Assembly: GCA_015067665.1 (NCBI GenBank)
Contig: SVLZ01000005.1
Coordinates: 1-58,327, forward strand
Length of the DNA: 58,327 bases
Origin: Oscillospiraceae bacterium
GTDB taxonomy: Bacteria > Bacillota > Clostridia > Oscillospirales > Oscillospiraceae
Direction of reading: 5' to 3'
Below, one piece after another: positions 15,969-25,600 of the stretch. The notes under the pieces are model-generated. The model saw nothing but the letters and a program-made list of their open reading frames with translations, ran no database searches and was not told the origin of the DNA. Positions within the stretch are counted from its first letter, which is position 1. The number at the start of each line of letters is the position of its first letter. The translations under genes were made by a program, and so were the position numbers.

Positions 15969-17507
15969 ATGGAAAACTTTGACGAAAAGCAATCTTCCAC
16001 TCCGCGAAACAGCGGTAGTAATAAGAGAAAAAACCAGAAAAAGTCACTCAATCGATTCATTATGCCAATTGGTATCGGGCTTGTATGTGTGCTTTTGATC
16101 GCATGTGTTGCTGTTGCATATAGTAACGGTCTATTCGGCTCCAACGACCCCACCACACCTATAACCGAGCCACCTACGGGTGCCCCCACCGAGGCGCCTA
16201 CAGATCCAATGCCTGAAATCAACGCAGCTGCCGAAAAGCTGATTGCAGAAACAGATTTCATTGCCGCCGGCTACGATTACGACAAAGCAATCAGCCTATT
16301 GCAAGCCTTCGAGCATGCAGATAAGGTACCCGCTATTGCCAGCAAAATCTCTCAGTATCAAGCAGAAAAGGCAAAATGCACACGCTATACAAAGATGAAT
16401 ACCATTACCCACATCTTTGTACACCCCCTGATTGTCGAACCTGACCGTGCATTCGGTAAGGGTGCGAATCTGCCCGCCGCAATGAATCGGGATATGACCA
16501 CAGTCGAGGAATTTAAGTTTCTTCTTCAGTCCATGTATGACCGCGGCTTCGTTTTGGTTACTCCCTATCAGGTTGCTTACGAAGTTAAGGATGCCAATGG
16601 CAATGCCAAATTTGTAGAGGGTGATATCTACCTCCCTGAGGGCAAAAAGCCCTTTATTTTGAGTGAGGACGATATAAACTATTACGGAAAGTGGATTGCT
16701 GATGCAAGAAAGCGTCCCGGTCAGTCGGAGATGGACGGTGTCAACAACACGCCTGTTTTCGCCAATAAAAACGGTGACGGCGTTGCAAGCCGCATCGTTA
16801 TCGGCACGGATGGAAAGCCCACTTGCGAATATGTTGACCGCAATGGCAATACACTTGTGGGCGAATATGACCTTGTTCCCGTTCTGGAGGCATTCATCCA
16901 GAAGCATCCCGATTTTGCTTACCAAGGTGCCCGCGCTGTGCTTGCTGTCACCGGCTTTGAGGGTATATTCGGTTACCGCACAAAGCCCGGTTACGCACAG
17001 AATATGACACCTGAGGCATATCAAAAGGAAATTGACGATGCAAAGGCGGTGGTGAAATGTCTGAAGGACAACGGCTGGATCATCGCCAGCCACTCCTATG
17101 GACATCCCTCCTACGGCAATCTCACAGCCAGTCGCATCAAGGCAGACGACACCAAATTCCACAATACCGTGGAAACGATCGTCGGTGATTGTGATATTCT
17201 TATCTATCCTAATGGTTCAGATATTGCCGGGATTGAGAAATATACTATGGAAAATGATAAGTTTAAGGTTCTCTATGAATCCGGCTATCGTTATTTCTTC
17301 AATGTAGACGGCTCCGACTATTGGGTACAGCAAGGCGAAAACTACTACCGCGGTGGTCGTCGTAATGTGGATGGCTTCCGTATGTGGAACAACCCCTATA
17401 TGCTTGATGATCTGATGGAAGTCAAGAAGATCCAGTATAATCAGAACGGCAAACTGGTAGAAAAAGAGGTCAGCGCCGCCTGGGATAGTGGCAGACCTGC
17501 AATGTAA
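15969..17507 (+). CDS. Membrane-anchored polysaccharide deacetylase family protein
   Basis: A 512-residue type II membrane protein: a basic cytoplasmic start, one membrane helix (about 33-52), a Thr/Pro-rich linker (TTPITEPPTGAPTEAPTDP), a helical segment, then a NodB-like deacetylase domain from about 135. Metal-site motifs include the acidic LSEDDINYY near 230 and SHSYGHPSYG near 376, the H-S-xx-xH element that binds zinc or cobalt. NodB-type enzymes de-N- or de-O-acetylate cell-wall sugars outside the cell. An insertion separates the two motifs, so the substrate is uncertain. AGGAGG lies nine bases before the ATG. The linker resembles that of the Ig-like protein at 27875. Confidence 0.82.
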   Translation: MENFDEKQSSTPRNSGSNKRKNQKKSLNRFIMPIGIGLVCVLLIACVAVAYSNGLFGSNDPTTPITEPPTGAPTEAPTDPMPEINAAAEKLIAETDFIAAGYDYDKAISLLQAFEHADKVPAIASKISQYQAEKAKCTRYTKMNTITHIFVHPLIVEPDRAFGKGANLPAAMNRDMTTVEEFKFLLQSMYDRGFVLVTPYQVAYEVKDANGNAKFVEGDIYLPEGKKPFILSEDDINYYGKWIADARKRPGQSEMDGVNNTPVFANKNGDGVASRIVIGTDGKPTCEYVDRNGNTLVGEYDLVPVLEAFIQKHPDFAYQGARAVLAVTGFEGIFGYRTKPGYAQNMTPEAYQKEIDDAKAVVKCLKDNGWIIASHSYGHPSYGNLTASRIKADDTKFHNTVETIVGDCDILIYPNGSDIAGIEKYTMENDKFKVLYESGYRYFFNVDGSDYWVQQGENYYRGGRRNVDGFRMWNNPYMLDDLMEVKKIQYNQNGKLVEKEVSAAWDSGRPAM

Positions 17508-17518
17508 TATACAAATAA

Positions 17519-17549
17519 ACACATCCTCCGACTAAGTCGGAGGATGTGT
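17519..17549 (+). terminator. Intrinsic terminator
   Basis: Fourteen-base stem ACACATCCTCCGAC / GTCGGAGGATGTGT, three-base loop, then a run of seven T. Ends the deacetylase transcript. Confidence 0.92.
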
Positions 17550-17596
17550 TTTTTTGCATCTATTGCACATAATAGCGATGTGGAAAGGTGGTAAAT

Positions 17597-18610
17597 ATGG
17601 CAACACAAAGAAAAGGACGTCGAAGTTTTGCACTCATCGATCCTCCGGTTATTACCGCATGGGCAAATGTAGCAGGAAAGAAGGAATCGGAGGGACCTCT
17701 GCGCGGTACTTTTGATGTCACAAGTAATGATTCCTATTTTGGGCAAAAAACCTGGGAACAAGCTGAAAGGCATATGCAAGAATTGGCACTTGAGGCGCTT
17801 ATAAATAAAGCAAAAATCCAAAAGGCAGACATCGGTCTCGTTTTATCCGGTGATCTTCTGAATCAATGTATCGGTTCCTCATTCACACTGCGTAATACTG
17901 ATATCCCCCATTTAGGATTATACGGTGCATGCTCAACAATGGCTGAAAGCCTGCTCCTTGCGGCAATGACTGTCGGAGGTGGTTATTTTGAAAATGCTGT
18001 AGCAATGACATCCTCGCATTTTGCTTCCTCGGAACGTCAGTACCGTTTTCCGCTGGGATATGGAGGACAGAGGACACCAACTGCCCAATGGACGGTAACC
18101 GGTGCAGGTGCAGCACTGGTCTCTGAAAAAGGAAAAGGCCCTCGGATTACTGCTTGTACGGTAGGCACCGTAACAGATCTGGGTATTAAGGATGCAAATA
18201 ATATGGGGGCCGCAATGGCACCAGCAGCACTCTCTACGATTCGCGCCCATTTCGAAGACTTAAAGGTAAACGCAGATGATTTTGATTTGATCATAACCGG
18301 CGATTTAGGACAACACGGTAAAGATGTGCTTCTGACCCTTGCCCAAAGAGAAGGCCTATCTTTAGGCGGAAAAATAGCTGATTGCGGTTGTATGGTCTTT
18401 GATAATCTCAAACAAGATGTACACGCCGGTGGCTCCGGTTGTGGATGCAGCGCGATCACATTATGCGGAGAACTTCTAAATAAGCTTCAGAGAGGAAAAC
18501 TAAAGAAGATATTATTCTGCGGAACCGGTGCCCTGCTTTCCCCCACCTCATCGCAGCAAAATCTGCCCATTTCCGGTGTTTGTCACGCGGTTGCAATTAC
18601 AGGAGGCTGA
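17597..18610 (+). CDS. spoVAD: Stage V sporulation protein AD
   Basis: A 337-residue member of the SpoVAD family, a thiolase-fold protein that binds dipicolinic acid and is part of the SpoVA channel moving it into the forespore and out at germination. Diagnostic stretches are LVLSGDLLNQC, IPHLGLYGACSTMAESLLLA, SSHFASSERQYRFPLGYGGQ and the final GALLSPTSSQQN. The ATG at 17597 has AAGGTGG five bases upstream and is preferred over a GTG at 17588 inside that site. spoVAE follows directly, but spoVAC, normally just upstream, is absent. A sigma-G-like -10 (CATAATA, 17568-17574) precedes it, with a poor -35. Confidence 0.96.
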   Translation: MATQRKGRRSFALIDPPVITAWANVAGKKESEGPLRGTFDVTSNDSYFGQKTWEQAERHMQELALEALINKAKIQKADIGLVLSGDLLNQCIGSSFTLRNTDIPHLGLYGACSTMAESLLLAAMTVGGGYFENAVAMTSSHFASSERQYRFPLGYGGQRTPTAQWTVTGAGAALVSEKGKGPRITACTVGTVTDLGIKDANNMGAAMAPAALSTIRAHFEDLKVNADDFDLIITGDLGQHGKDVLLTLAQREGLSLGGKIADCGCMVFDNLKQDVHAGGSGCGCSAITLCGELLNKLQRGKLKKILFCGTGALLSPTSSQQNLPISGVCHAVAITGG

Positions 18611-18611
18611 T

Positions 18612-18968
18612 ATGGACTATATAAAAGCATTCATAATAGGCGGATTTCTGTGTATGATCGGCCAAGTTCTGATAGATAAAACAAAACTAACACCGGCAAG
18701 GATTCTTGTTGCATATGTTGTGATCGGTGTCATTTTAGGGGCACTCGGGATTTACGAGCCCCTTGTAGATTTTGCCGGTGCCGGTGCAAGCGTACCGCTC
18801 ACGGGATTTGGCAATTGTCTTTCGAAAGGTGTTCAGGAGGCAATCGACGAAAAAGGATTTCTCGGTATCTTCATCGGCGGTCTTAAAGCAACAGCCGGCG
18901 GCATTACCGCGGCAATTGTCGCAGGACTTATGGCCAGTTGTTTATTTCGCGCGAAGGATAAATCCTAA
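18612..18968 (+). CDS. spoVAE: Stage V sporulation protein AE
   Basis: A 118-residue membrane protein with about four hydrophobic helices, matching SpoVAE(b) in length and sequence (AFIIGGFLCMIGQVLIDKTK at the start, GAGASVPLTGFGN in the middle). It forms the membrane part of the SpoVA dipicolinate channel with SpoVAC. AGGAGG ends five bases before the ATG at 18612, and the gene starts one base after the spoVAD stop, so the two are coupled. The longer frame from 18528 overlaps spoVAD and is not needed. Confidence 0.95.
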   Translation: MDYIKAFIIGGFLCMIGQVLIDKTKLTPARILVAYVVIGVILGALGIYEPLVDFAGAGASVPLTGFGNCLSKGVQEAIDEKGFLGIFIGGLKATAGGITAAIVAGLMASCLFRAKDKS

Positions 18969-18984
18969 AAACGTGGGCATAGTA
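18956..18984 (+). promoter_or_regulatory. Candidate sigma-G-type promoter before the Asn/Gln-rich gene
   Basis: GGATA (18956-18960), 17-base spacer, CATAGTA (18978-18984). This is one mismatch in each box from the B. subtilis sigma-G consensus (GYATR, CAHWHTA). It overlaps the end of spoVAE. Reading from memory of the consensus, not scored. Confidence 0.45.
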
Positions 18985-19025
18985 TTACCACGGCATTGCC
19001 GAAAACAATTTGGAGGAATAAGGTT

Positions 19026-19145
19026 ATGGAAAACCAGAACAAAAATCAGAACCAGAACAACAATCAGAACAGAAATCAGAACAGCAATAATCAAAATAAC
19101 CAGAGCAACAATCAGAACAATAACCAGAATAACAATAACCGCTAA
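19026..19145 (+). CDS. Tiny Asn/Gln-rich protein, possible spore (SASP-like) protein
   Basis: A 39-residue protein made almost only of Asn (23) and Gln (10), with single Glu and Lys, two Arg and two Ser; it starts MENQNKNQNQ and ends in NNNNR. GGAGG lies nine bases before the ATG and a strong terminator follows the stop, so it looks like a true gene despite low complexity. It sits 57 bases after spoVAE with a sigma-G-like promoter in front, suggesting forespore expression. The composition recalls gamma-type small acid-soluble proteins, which serve as amino-acid stores, but repeats and protease sites of that family are not visible. Function is inferred. Confidence 0.6.
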   Translation: MENQNKNQNQNNNQNRNQNSNNQNNQSNNQNNNQNNNNR

Positions 19146-19148
19146 AGG

Positions 19149-19175
19149 ATATCCGCCGAACAGTTTGTTCGGCGG
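19149..19175 (+). terminator. Intrinsic terminator after the spoVA cluster
   Basis: Stem TCCGCCGAACA / TGTTCGGCGGA (arms 19150-19160 and 19164-19174) with a short T-rich tail TTCTTC. It separates the cluster from the convergent addA gene. Confidence 0.75.
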
Positions 19176-19180
19176 ATTCT

Positions 19181-22100
19181 TCAATTTATGTCGATCTCTC
19201 TTCCGAGACTAAAGAAATACAGCACAGAACGTTTAATGGGCATTTGATAAATTCTTGCGATTGCATCTGCGTATGCCCAGATTTGCGGGATATAGCCCTC
19301 GGCTACAGAGAAAATCGTTTCTTCTGTCACGCGGTCTGTCTTAAAATCAATGATCGTAATGCCGTCATCTTCAACGATCGCACAGTCAACGACGCCTTGC
19401 AGCAATATCTTTTCACCAACAAGATCCGTATCCCACTGCGTGCCATCGGACAGTATGGAGAATTTGAATTCCCTGAGCACATTGGAACTTTGAATCAATT
19501 TTCTTCCCAAATCGGATTGGAAAAAACGAAGAACCTCATCGCGACGAATCATTGAAAGCTCATCATTTTGGATCCTCCCCTGCTCACATAGGGTTCTTAG
19601 CGCTGCATCCAGCATTTCTTCGGTGGGGACAGACGAAAAGCGCAGGTGCTGTAAAACCTTGTGGGTCACCGATCCAACGGCAAGCGAATCCTTCCTCTTT
19701 TTAGCAAAAGAGGGCTTCCGATCAAAATTGATCTTAAGGGGCTCTTTGGTGTTTTGTGCAGCCTCTTGATCCTTAATTCTGCCTTTAAGCTGCGTTGCCG
19801 TTTGTTTTGAGGGGTATATAGCTGCTTTTTCATAAGGATAGGTGAAAGAAAGAGCCGTTTTCAGATTTTCATAGGCTTCTTGGGACAGTGGTTGCTTTTC
19901 TTCTGTAATGGCCAGCGTTCCCATTTCCTCCGACTCCATTTCTGCAACTACACGGATTTTCCACGGAATGGTATCTGTTAAGACACGTGCCGGTCTTCCG
20001 CCCAAATGAAATAGTTCTCCCGCTTCAATACGGTCCATCGCCGTTTGCAGCACCCATTCACCCATAGATGATACATCGCCGGCCATAAGTACATTTCCTG
20101 ACATATCCGCACGAAGGGCATAATCCGCGATGGCATTTTCCAAATATCTGGATGCATAAGTCATAATGAGCTGTTCCTTTGCTCTCGTCATTGCCACATA
20201 AAGAACACGCATTTCTTCGGAAAGGCTATCCGATGCCTTCTTGACCATAATCGCACGCTTCGCAAGCGACGGATAACGCAGACGCTTTTCCCGATCTACG
20301 AACGTCACGCCCAGTCCCAATTCCTTATCGCATAAGACCTGCTCTTTGAGATCCTCGCGGTTAAAAACCTTCGAGAGCGTAGATAGAAACACGATTGGAT
20401 ACTCGAGACCCTTCGATTTATGAATGCTGAGAATCGTCACCTTTCCGTCGGTCTTGTTATCCTGCTTTTGGGCTAAGCTGCGGGCATCCAACGCATCTAA
20501 ATACCGAAGAAAACTCTGTACATCCCGGTGACCGATCTGTTCTGCCTGGGAGACAATACGTAAAAATTCTTCCAGTGTGTCGATATTTCCGTTTCGAGCA
20601 GAGTAAATGCAGTCCATTCTTGTATGGAACAAAATATGATCCAAAAGCTCAGAAACCGTACTCTGTCTGGCAATATCCCGCAATTCCATCAGGGTCTTAT
20701 AAAAATCTGTCACTTTGGGTTGCTGTGCGTCCTTTAGAAGAGAGAATACTGTACTGCTTGTCTTAACTTTTCTTATAGCTGCCAGTTCGTTGGCTGTAAA
20801 GCCGAATACACGACTCATCATCACAGCAACCAAAGGAATATCCTGAAGAGGATTGTCGATCACTTGCAGTAGAGAGCGCAAAAACTGAATCTCTTCCGTC
20901 TGCAGAAGATTGTACTCACCACCAAAGCTACACTCGATTCCATATTTCCGCAGTGCTGATACAAACTCGGCACCTACAGAACCGGGAGATCGGAGAAGAA
21001 TTGCAATATCCTCAGGCTTAACAGGTCTTATACCGTCTTCCCCATGAATTTCCCGTCCGCTACTGAGCAGTTCGTGAATCTTTTTTGCCACAAATGCTGC
21101 TTCCTCAGGATATGTCTCTTTTTGAACATGGATGCCGTAAAACTCCACTTGTGCCACTTCCGGTAATGTATCATCATTGCCGTTCAGACGTTCCTCTTCG
21201 CCATAAACAAGGCCACCAACTTTCGGTGACATGCACTTGGTAAAGACATCATTTACGCCACTGATGACACCTGCAGAAGACCGGAAGTTCTTTGTCAGAA
21301 GCACCTTCCTCCCCTGCCCGTTCATCGCCTGCTGGGCAGGTACATAATCATTATACTTTTGAAGAAACAGACTTGGATCTGCCAATCGGAACTGGTAGAT
21401 CGACTGCTTCACATCACCGACCATAAAACAGTTATCCTTTTCACGTGTCAGTGCATCGAAAATTGCTTCTTGTACAGCGTGACTGTCTTGATACTCATCC
21501 ACCATCACTTCACGGAAGCGTTTGCCAATTTCTCCGGCTACTGCTGTAATTCCAGTGCGCTGCTTTCCGTAGAAGAGATCCAAGGTCTTATGTTCCAAAT
21601 CTGCAAAATCTAACACATGACGGCTTTGCTTGCGCTTACTGTACCGATCCGCAAACTTTCTGACAAGAGATACAAGCCCTTGAACGACAGGCGAACAGGC
21701 CCGAAGCTCCATTAAAACCTGGTAGTTATCATACTTAAAGGCCTTCTGCTTTTCCGTAACAGCAGACTTGCAGGCATCCCGGACAGCCTTAATTCTGTCC
21801 TTTAATTCCGAGTCTGCATTTTTGCCAAAGGTCAATGTACCAAAGCTTTGGATGATATGTGCGCTGGTATCGGCCCACGTGTCGCAATTTCGCAGCGCAC
21901 AAAGCTGCTCCACATTTGTTTGCAGCAAAACCGACGCCTTTTCCATACCAAGAGAGCCATTTGCTGCCTCTACACATTTCCGCATAGCCGAAATATGCAT
22001 ATCCAAAGTCTGATGCAGATCGTCAATCAAATACTTACCCCATACGGTATGTGCGGCATCCGTCACATCAGCGATCTCACTGTCGCGGATACAGTCCTCC

Positions 22101-22678
22101 AGCCACGCATCCGGGTTAAGGTGACACCGTGAGCTTTTGTAGATGCTAAAGATGATCTGAGGTAATTTTCGGTCATCCCGTCCAAAGCCTTGGGTATCCA
22201 CAACCGTACGGAAGGTATCATCCAAATCAATTTCTGCATAACACTCTTCTAAAATCTGCTGCAGCACCTGTTCTTGCATTTCAGCGCATTCTTCATCCTC
22301 TGCAACCCGAAAATCGCCCGGTATATCCAAACGATAAGCGTTCTCTCGAAGAATGTCCGTGCAAAAACCGTGAACGGTGGATATTTTTGCAAGATAAATG
22401 CGCTGTAGCTGACGTCTGAGATGACGATTTGTCGCATCCTCCGCCAAACGTTCGCTAAGCTTCTTGGAAATCTTCTGCCGAAGCTCAGATGCCGCAGCTT
22501 TCGTATAGGTAATAATTAGGAAATCATCGATATTTGCAGGAGAAACGGGGTCTAGTATATACTGCATCAACCGTTCGACAAGCACCATCGTCTTGCCGGA
22601 GCCTGCTGCAGCAGATACCAATAGCTTTCCGCCCCGATTATGGACCGCTGTGTACTGTTGCGGTGTCAACTCAGCCAT
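19181..22678 (-). CDS. addA: ATP-dependent helicase/nuclease subunit A
   Basis: A 1165-residue SF1 helicase-nuclease of the AddAB complex, which resects double-strand breaks and switches at Chi to load RecA. Visible are Walker A SAAAGSGKTMVLVERL near residue 19, Walker B VDEYQDSHAVQEAIF, motif III VGDVKQSIYQFRLADP, motif IV NFRSS, the motif V-VI segments TILSIHKSKGLEYP and VLYVAMTRAKEQL, and the C-terminal RecB-family nuclease core IIDFKTDRV. Length is typical. It overlaps addB by eight bases and is translated after it. The stop is close to the spoVA terminator on the other strand. Confidence 0.96.
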   Translation of the reverse strand: MAELTPQQYTAVHNRGGKLLVSAAAGSGKTMVLVERLMQYILDPVSPANIDDFLIITYTKAAASELRQKISKKLSERLAEDATNRHLRRQLQRIYLAKISTVHGFCTDILRENAYRLDIPGDFRVAEDEECAEMQEQVLQQILEECYAEIDLDDTFRTVVDTQGFGRDDRKLPQIIFSIYKSSRCHLNPDAWLEDCIRDSEIADVTDAAHTVWGKYLIDDLHQTLDMHISAMRKCVEAANGSLGMEKASVLLQTNVEQLCALRNCDTWADTSAHIIQSFGTLTFGKNADSELKDRIKAVRDACKSAVTEKQKAFKYDNYQVLMELRACSPVVQGLVSLVRKFADRYSKRKQSRHVLDFADLEHKTLDLFYGKQRTGITAVAGEIGKRFREVMVDEYQDSHAVQEAIFDALTREKDNCFMVGDVKQSIYQFRLADPSLFLQKYNDYVPAQQAMNGQGRKVLLTKNFRSSAGVISGVNDVFTKCMSPKVGGLVYGEEERLNGNDDTLPEVAQVEFYGIHVQKETYPEEAAFVAKKIHELLSSGREIHGEDGIRPVKPEDIAILLRSPGSVGAEFVSALRKYGIECSFGGEYNLLQTEEIQFLRSLLQVIDNPLQDIPLVAVMMSRVFGFTANELAAIRKVKTSSTVFSLLKDAQQPKVTDFYKTLMELRDIARQSTVSELLDHILFHTRMDCIYSARNGNIDTLEEFLRIVSQAEQIGHRDVQSFLRYLDALDARSLAQKQDNKTDGKVTILSIHKSKGLEYPIVFLSTLSKVFNREDLKEQVLCDKELGLGVTFVDREKRLRYPSLAKRAIMVKKASDSLSEEMRVLYVAMTRAKEQLIMTYASRYLENAIADYALRADMSGNVLMAGDVSSMGEWVLQTAMDRIEAGELFHLGGRPARVLTDTIPWKIRVVAEMESEEMGTLAITEEKQPLSQEAYENLKTALSFTYPYEKAAIYPSKQTATQLKGRIKDQEAAQNTKEPLKINFDRKPSFAKKRKDSLAVGSVTHKVLQHLRFSSVPTEEMLDAALRTLCEQGRIQNDELSMIRRDEVLRFFQSDLGRKLIQSSNVLREFKFSILSDGTQWDTDLVGEKILLQGVVDCAIVEDDGITIIDFKTDRVTEETIFSVAEGYIPQIWAYADAIARIYQMPIKRSVLYFFSLGREIDIN

Positions 22679-25600
22679 CTGCGTTCACGCTCCTTTCGAT
22701 ACGCTCCCAAAATCCCTCAGCCTTCATAGCAGCATATTCTCTTCTGCCTTCTACCTGCTCAGGATTGCAAATCTGCTTATAGGGACAGTAGGAACAGGCA
22801 TTATGAGAATTTCCGCGGGTATAGGGATTGGCTTCCACATTGCCGGATGCAATAGTATCTACCATTTGACATAGGAATTTCGTAATATACGCTTCCAAAA
22901 GGCGGAATTGGTCGCGGCTTGCAACTGCACCGCTGATTTCCCCATCCTTATTGACCCGATAGTCCAATCGCTGTGGCGACCCTTCCGGCTGCATTGCATT
23001 TAATACATCCTTGTCGCAAAGAAGCAGACCCTTTCGCTTCCATTCTTTAATACGAAGCTTTTTTGCCTCTTCATCCGATAGTGCCCCGTCAGAAGATACC
23101 AGTGGCGCTCTTGCCGGAAAATACTGGACACCTGCCGGATATGGACGCTCACCTAAAATCTCCTCTCCTTCCCGCGCAAGGGCGAAGAGGTATAGAAGCA
23201 TCTGCAGTCCGATGCCATTATAGACATCGCAATAATCGAAGTCTTTTTTGCCGGTCTTATAGTCAACGACACGGAAATAATTTCTTCCATCTTCTTGCCA
23301 AACGTCCACACGATCTACGAAACCGTTAAGCCGTGCATGCATCACCGAACCGGCAATTTCAATTGGAGGCATTTTACCGCCGGTACCAAAGTGCACCTCA
23401 AAATCAGCAGGCAAAAAAGCGCATCCCTGCAACTCATCCCAAAGCTCCTCCACGACCATATCCAGCTCCTGAGAGTTGCGATTAAGCAAATAGGATATTC
23501 TTTGAGATTCCAGCCCGGAAAAATTGGATTTCACATATTCCGCAGAATACTTTCTCGCAATTTCCAGCGTCTCATGGACGGAAAGGGTACGAAATCCGCC
23601 TTTTTCCATCACTTCACGGACAGTATCCTCCAATACAGCGTGGACGTAGGTACCGTACTCTGCAGGATCCACGGCAGCCGGCTTTCTTTCTCTTGCCCGT
23701 AAGCCGTATTGTAGAAAATAACGCATACGGCAGTCGGCAAATTTGTCCACCTGAGAGGCCGACAGCTCCAGCATATCACCGTACAATCCCCGTGTGTTTT
23801 CAAAATCTACGGTGCCGTGACAGAAAGATACACCATCTGCAATATTTCTGTAGACTTCACCGAGTCCAAGAGAATTTGCAGCAGCTTCTTCGCCGGACTC
23901 CACGAGATATGCCGCCGTTTCCCCCTTATCTATACCGGAAATGGCAACCACGTCATTCCACGTTTGCTCGCCGCCCGCCATATCTGCAAGTCGACGGTAG
24001 ACAAAGGAAGGCATCCCACCAGGGCAAACGGCGGTTACAGAGCTTCTTGCACCGCAAAAAACACCATAAATCTCCGCAAGCTCAGCTTGTAAGCCTTCTA
24101 ACGCACCACCGGTCAGCGGCACACCCATTTCCCGAAGTGCAGTTCTTTCCCAGTCGGTAAGAACACCTGCCGAACCGCTGTATCCGGGCATTTCCCCTTC
24201 TATCATTCCTAATACGATCAAATGCTCTCCCTGCTGGCAGCGCATCGCGCTGGGGTCGCCGACAGTGACCGCATCCAGAACGGATGGAATCGTGCCCACA
24301 TCATACTGACTAAGCAACAGGCGTAACAAACGGTAAAAGCTTTGCGTATCCCAAACAGACTGACCAAGCACATCGTGCATCTGCTCTAAAGCATTCAAAA
24401 GGATTGTCCAAAGCTGATCCAGCACCTGTGCGCTGCGGTTGTCCCCGTCGCGGTCATAGCGGACCGCAGCAGCACGCAGCCTGCCAGCAAAGGAAATCTC
24501 CTCCAGAAACGCATAAAGCGCCTCCACCTGTTCTGAAAGCTTTACAGCAGCACGCAAACCATCGCGCAGGTTTACAAGGGGTTCCATCCCCTTTTGACGC
24601 AGTTCTTCCAAATGCGCAAGCTCTGCTTCTGCCTTCTCTGTCCACTCTCTTAATAGGCCACCAGGGTGCTGTTTCCATGTATCGCACCAACCATTTCCAC
24701 CGATTGACCATAAAAGTACATAGTTTTCCAGCTTGTCGCACTGGGCTAAGGTCATCGGGGACATTGCACTGCGGAAATAGCGCAGCACGTCACTTTGCTC
24801 GAAACCACTCAGTACAGCCTCCAAGGCATATAGGACGGTGTGGACCACGGGACGTTCCAATACGCATTCTTTACCGGTAAGATAATAAGGGATCCCACAC
24901 CTGCGGAATACCGCGCTAATCGCCGCTTTATATGCAGAGGTATTGCTGCATACAAGACTAATGTCCCGATACCGCACACCGTTATAGAGGAGATCTCGAA
25001 TTTTTTTGGCGGCAAGGGTGACCTCTTTATAAGGCGATTCTGTTCGTAAGGCTACTATATGTGCCCTATCTATCGCCTCAATTCTTCCCTGATAAAGCTG
25101 CGACAATATCTTTGCTACAGGACTATCCCCCGGAGAAATTGTCTTGATTTCCGTCTTAACTCCCGCACTATTTGCAGCATTTAGAATTGTTTTTGCTGTT
25201 TCCCCTGCTTTCTGGAATGCCATATGGTCTGAGGCCGGCACATCGCAGTTAATGCCAATCACAACAAGGGGTGATTCGCAGATCAGATGGCTGAGAATTG
25301 CCATATGCTGTCTTGTAAAGTCAGGAAAACCGTCTATGTAAAACACGTGGTTTTGGGCAAAATCGCCTTCTTCCAACTTCTCCAAAAGCCATGTCATCTG
25401 ATCCCGCGGATCTCGCTTTCCGTGTGCGGTGATACCGTCATACGCATTGTAAAGAAGTGCCAGCTCCGATAGCTTTTGGGCAAAGACACCCTCACAGCGC
25501 TCCGAAGCCTTTTGTAGATCTTCCGGTGTAATACAGCATCGCTTGAACTCATCCACTGCATCCACAAGACCGGTAAGAAATTCCGGCTTAGTTTCAACAG

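Noticed and set aside
17545..17574. Sigma-G promoter for spoVAD
   Set aside because: The -10 CATAATA fits exactly, but no matching -35 is found at 17 or 18 bases; kept only as a remark in the spoVAD entry.
19026..19145. Treating the Asn/Gln-rich stretch as a simple-sequence repeat only
   Set aside because: AAC, AAT, CAG and CAA codons are mixed and the frame is bounded by a good RBS and a terminator, so a coding call is better supported.
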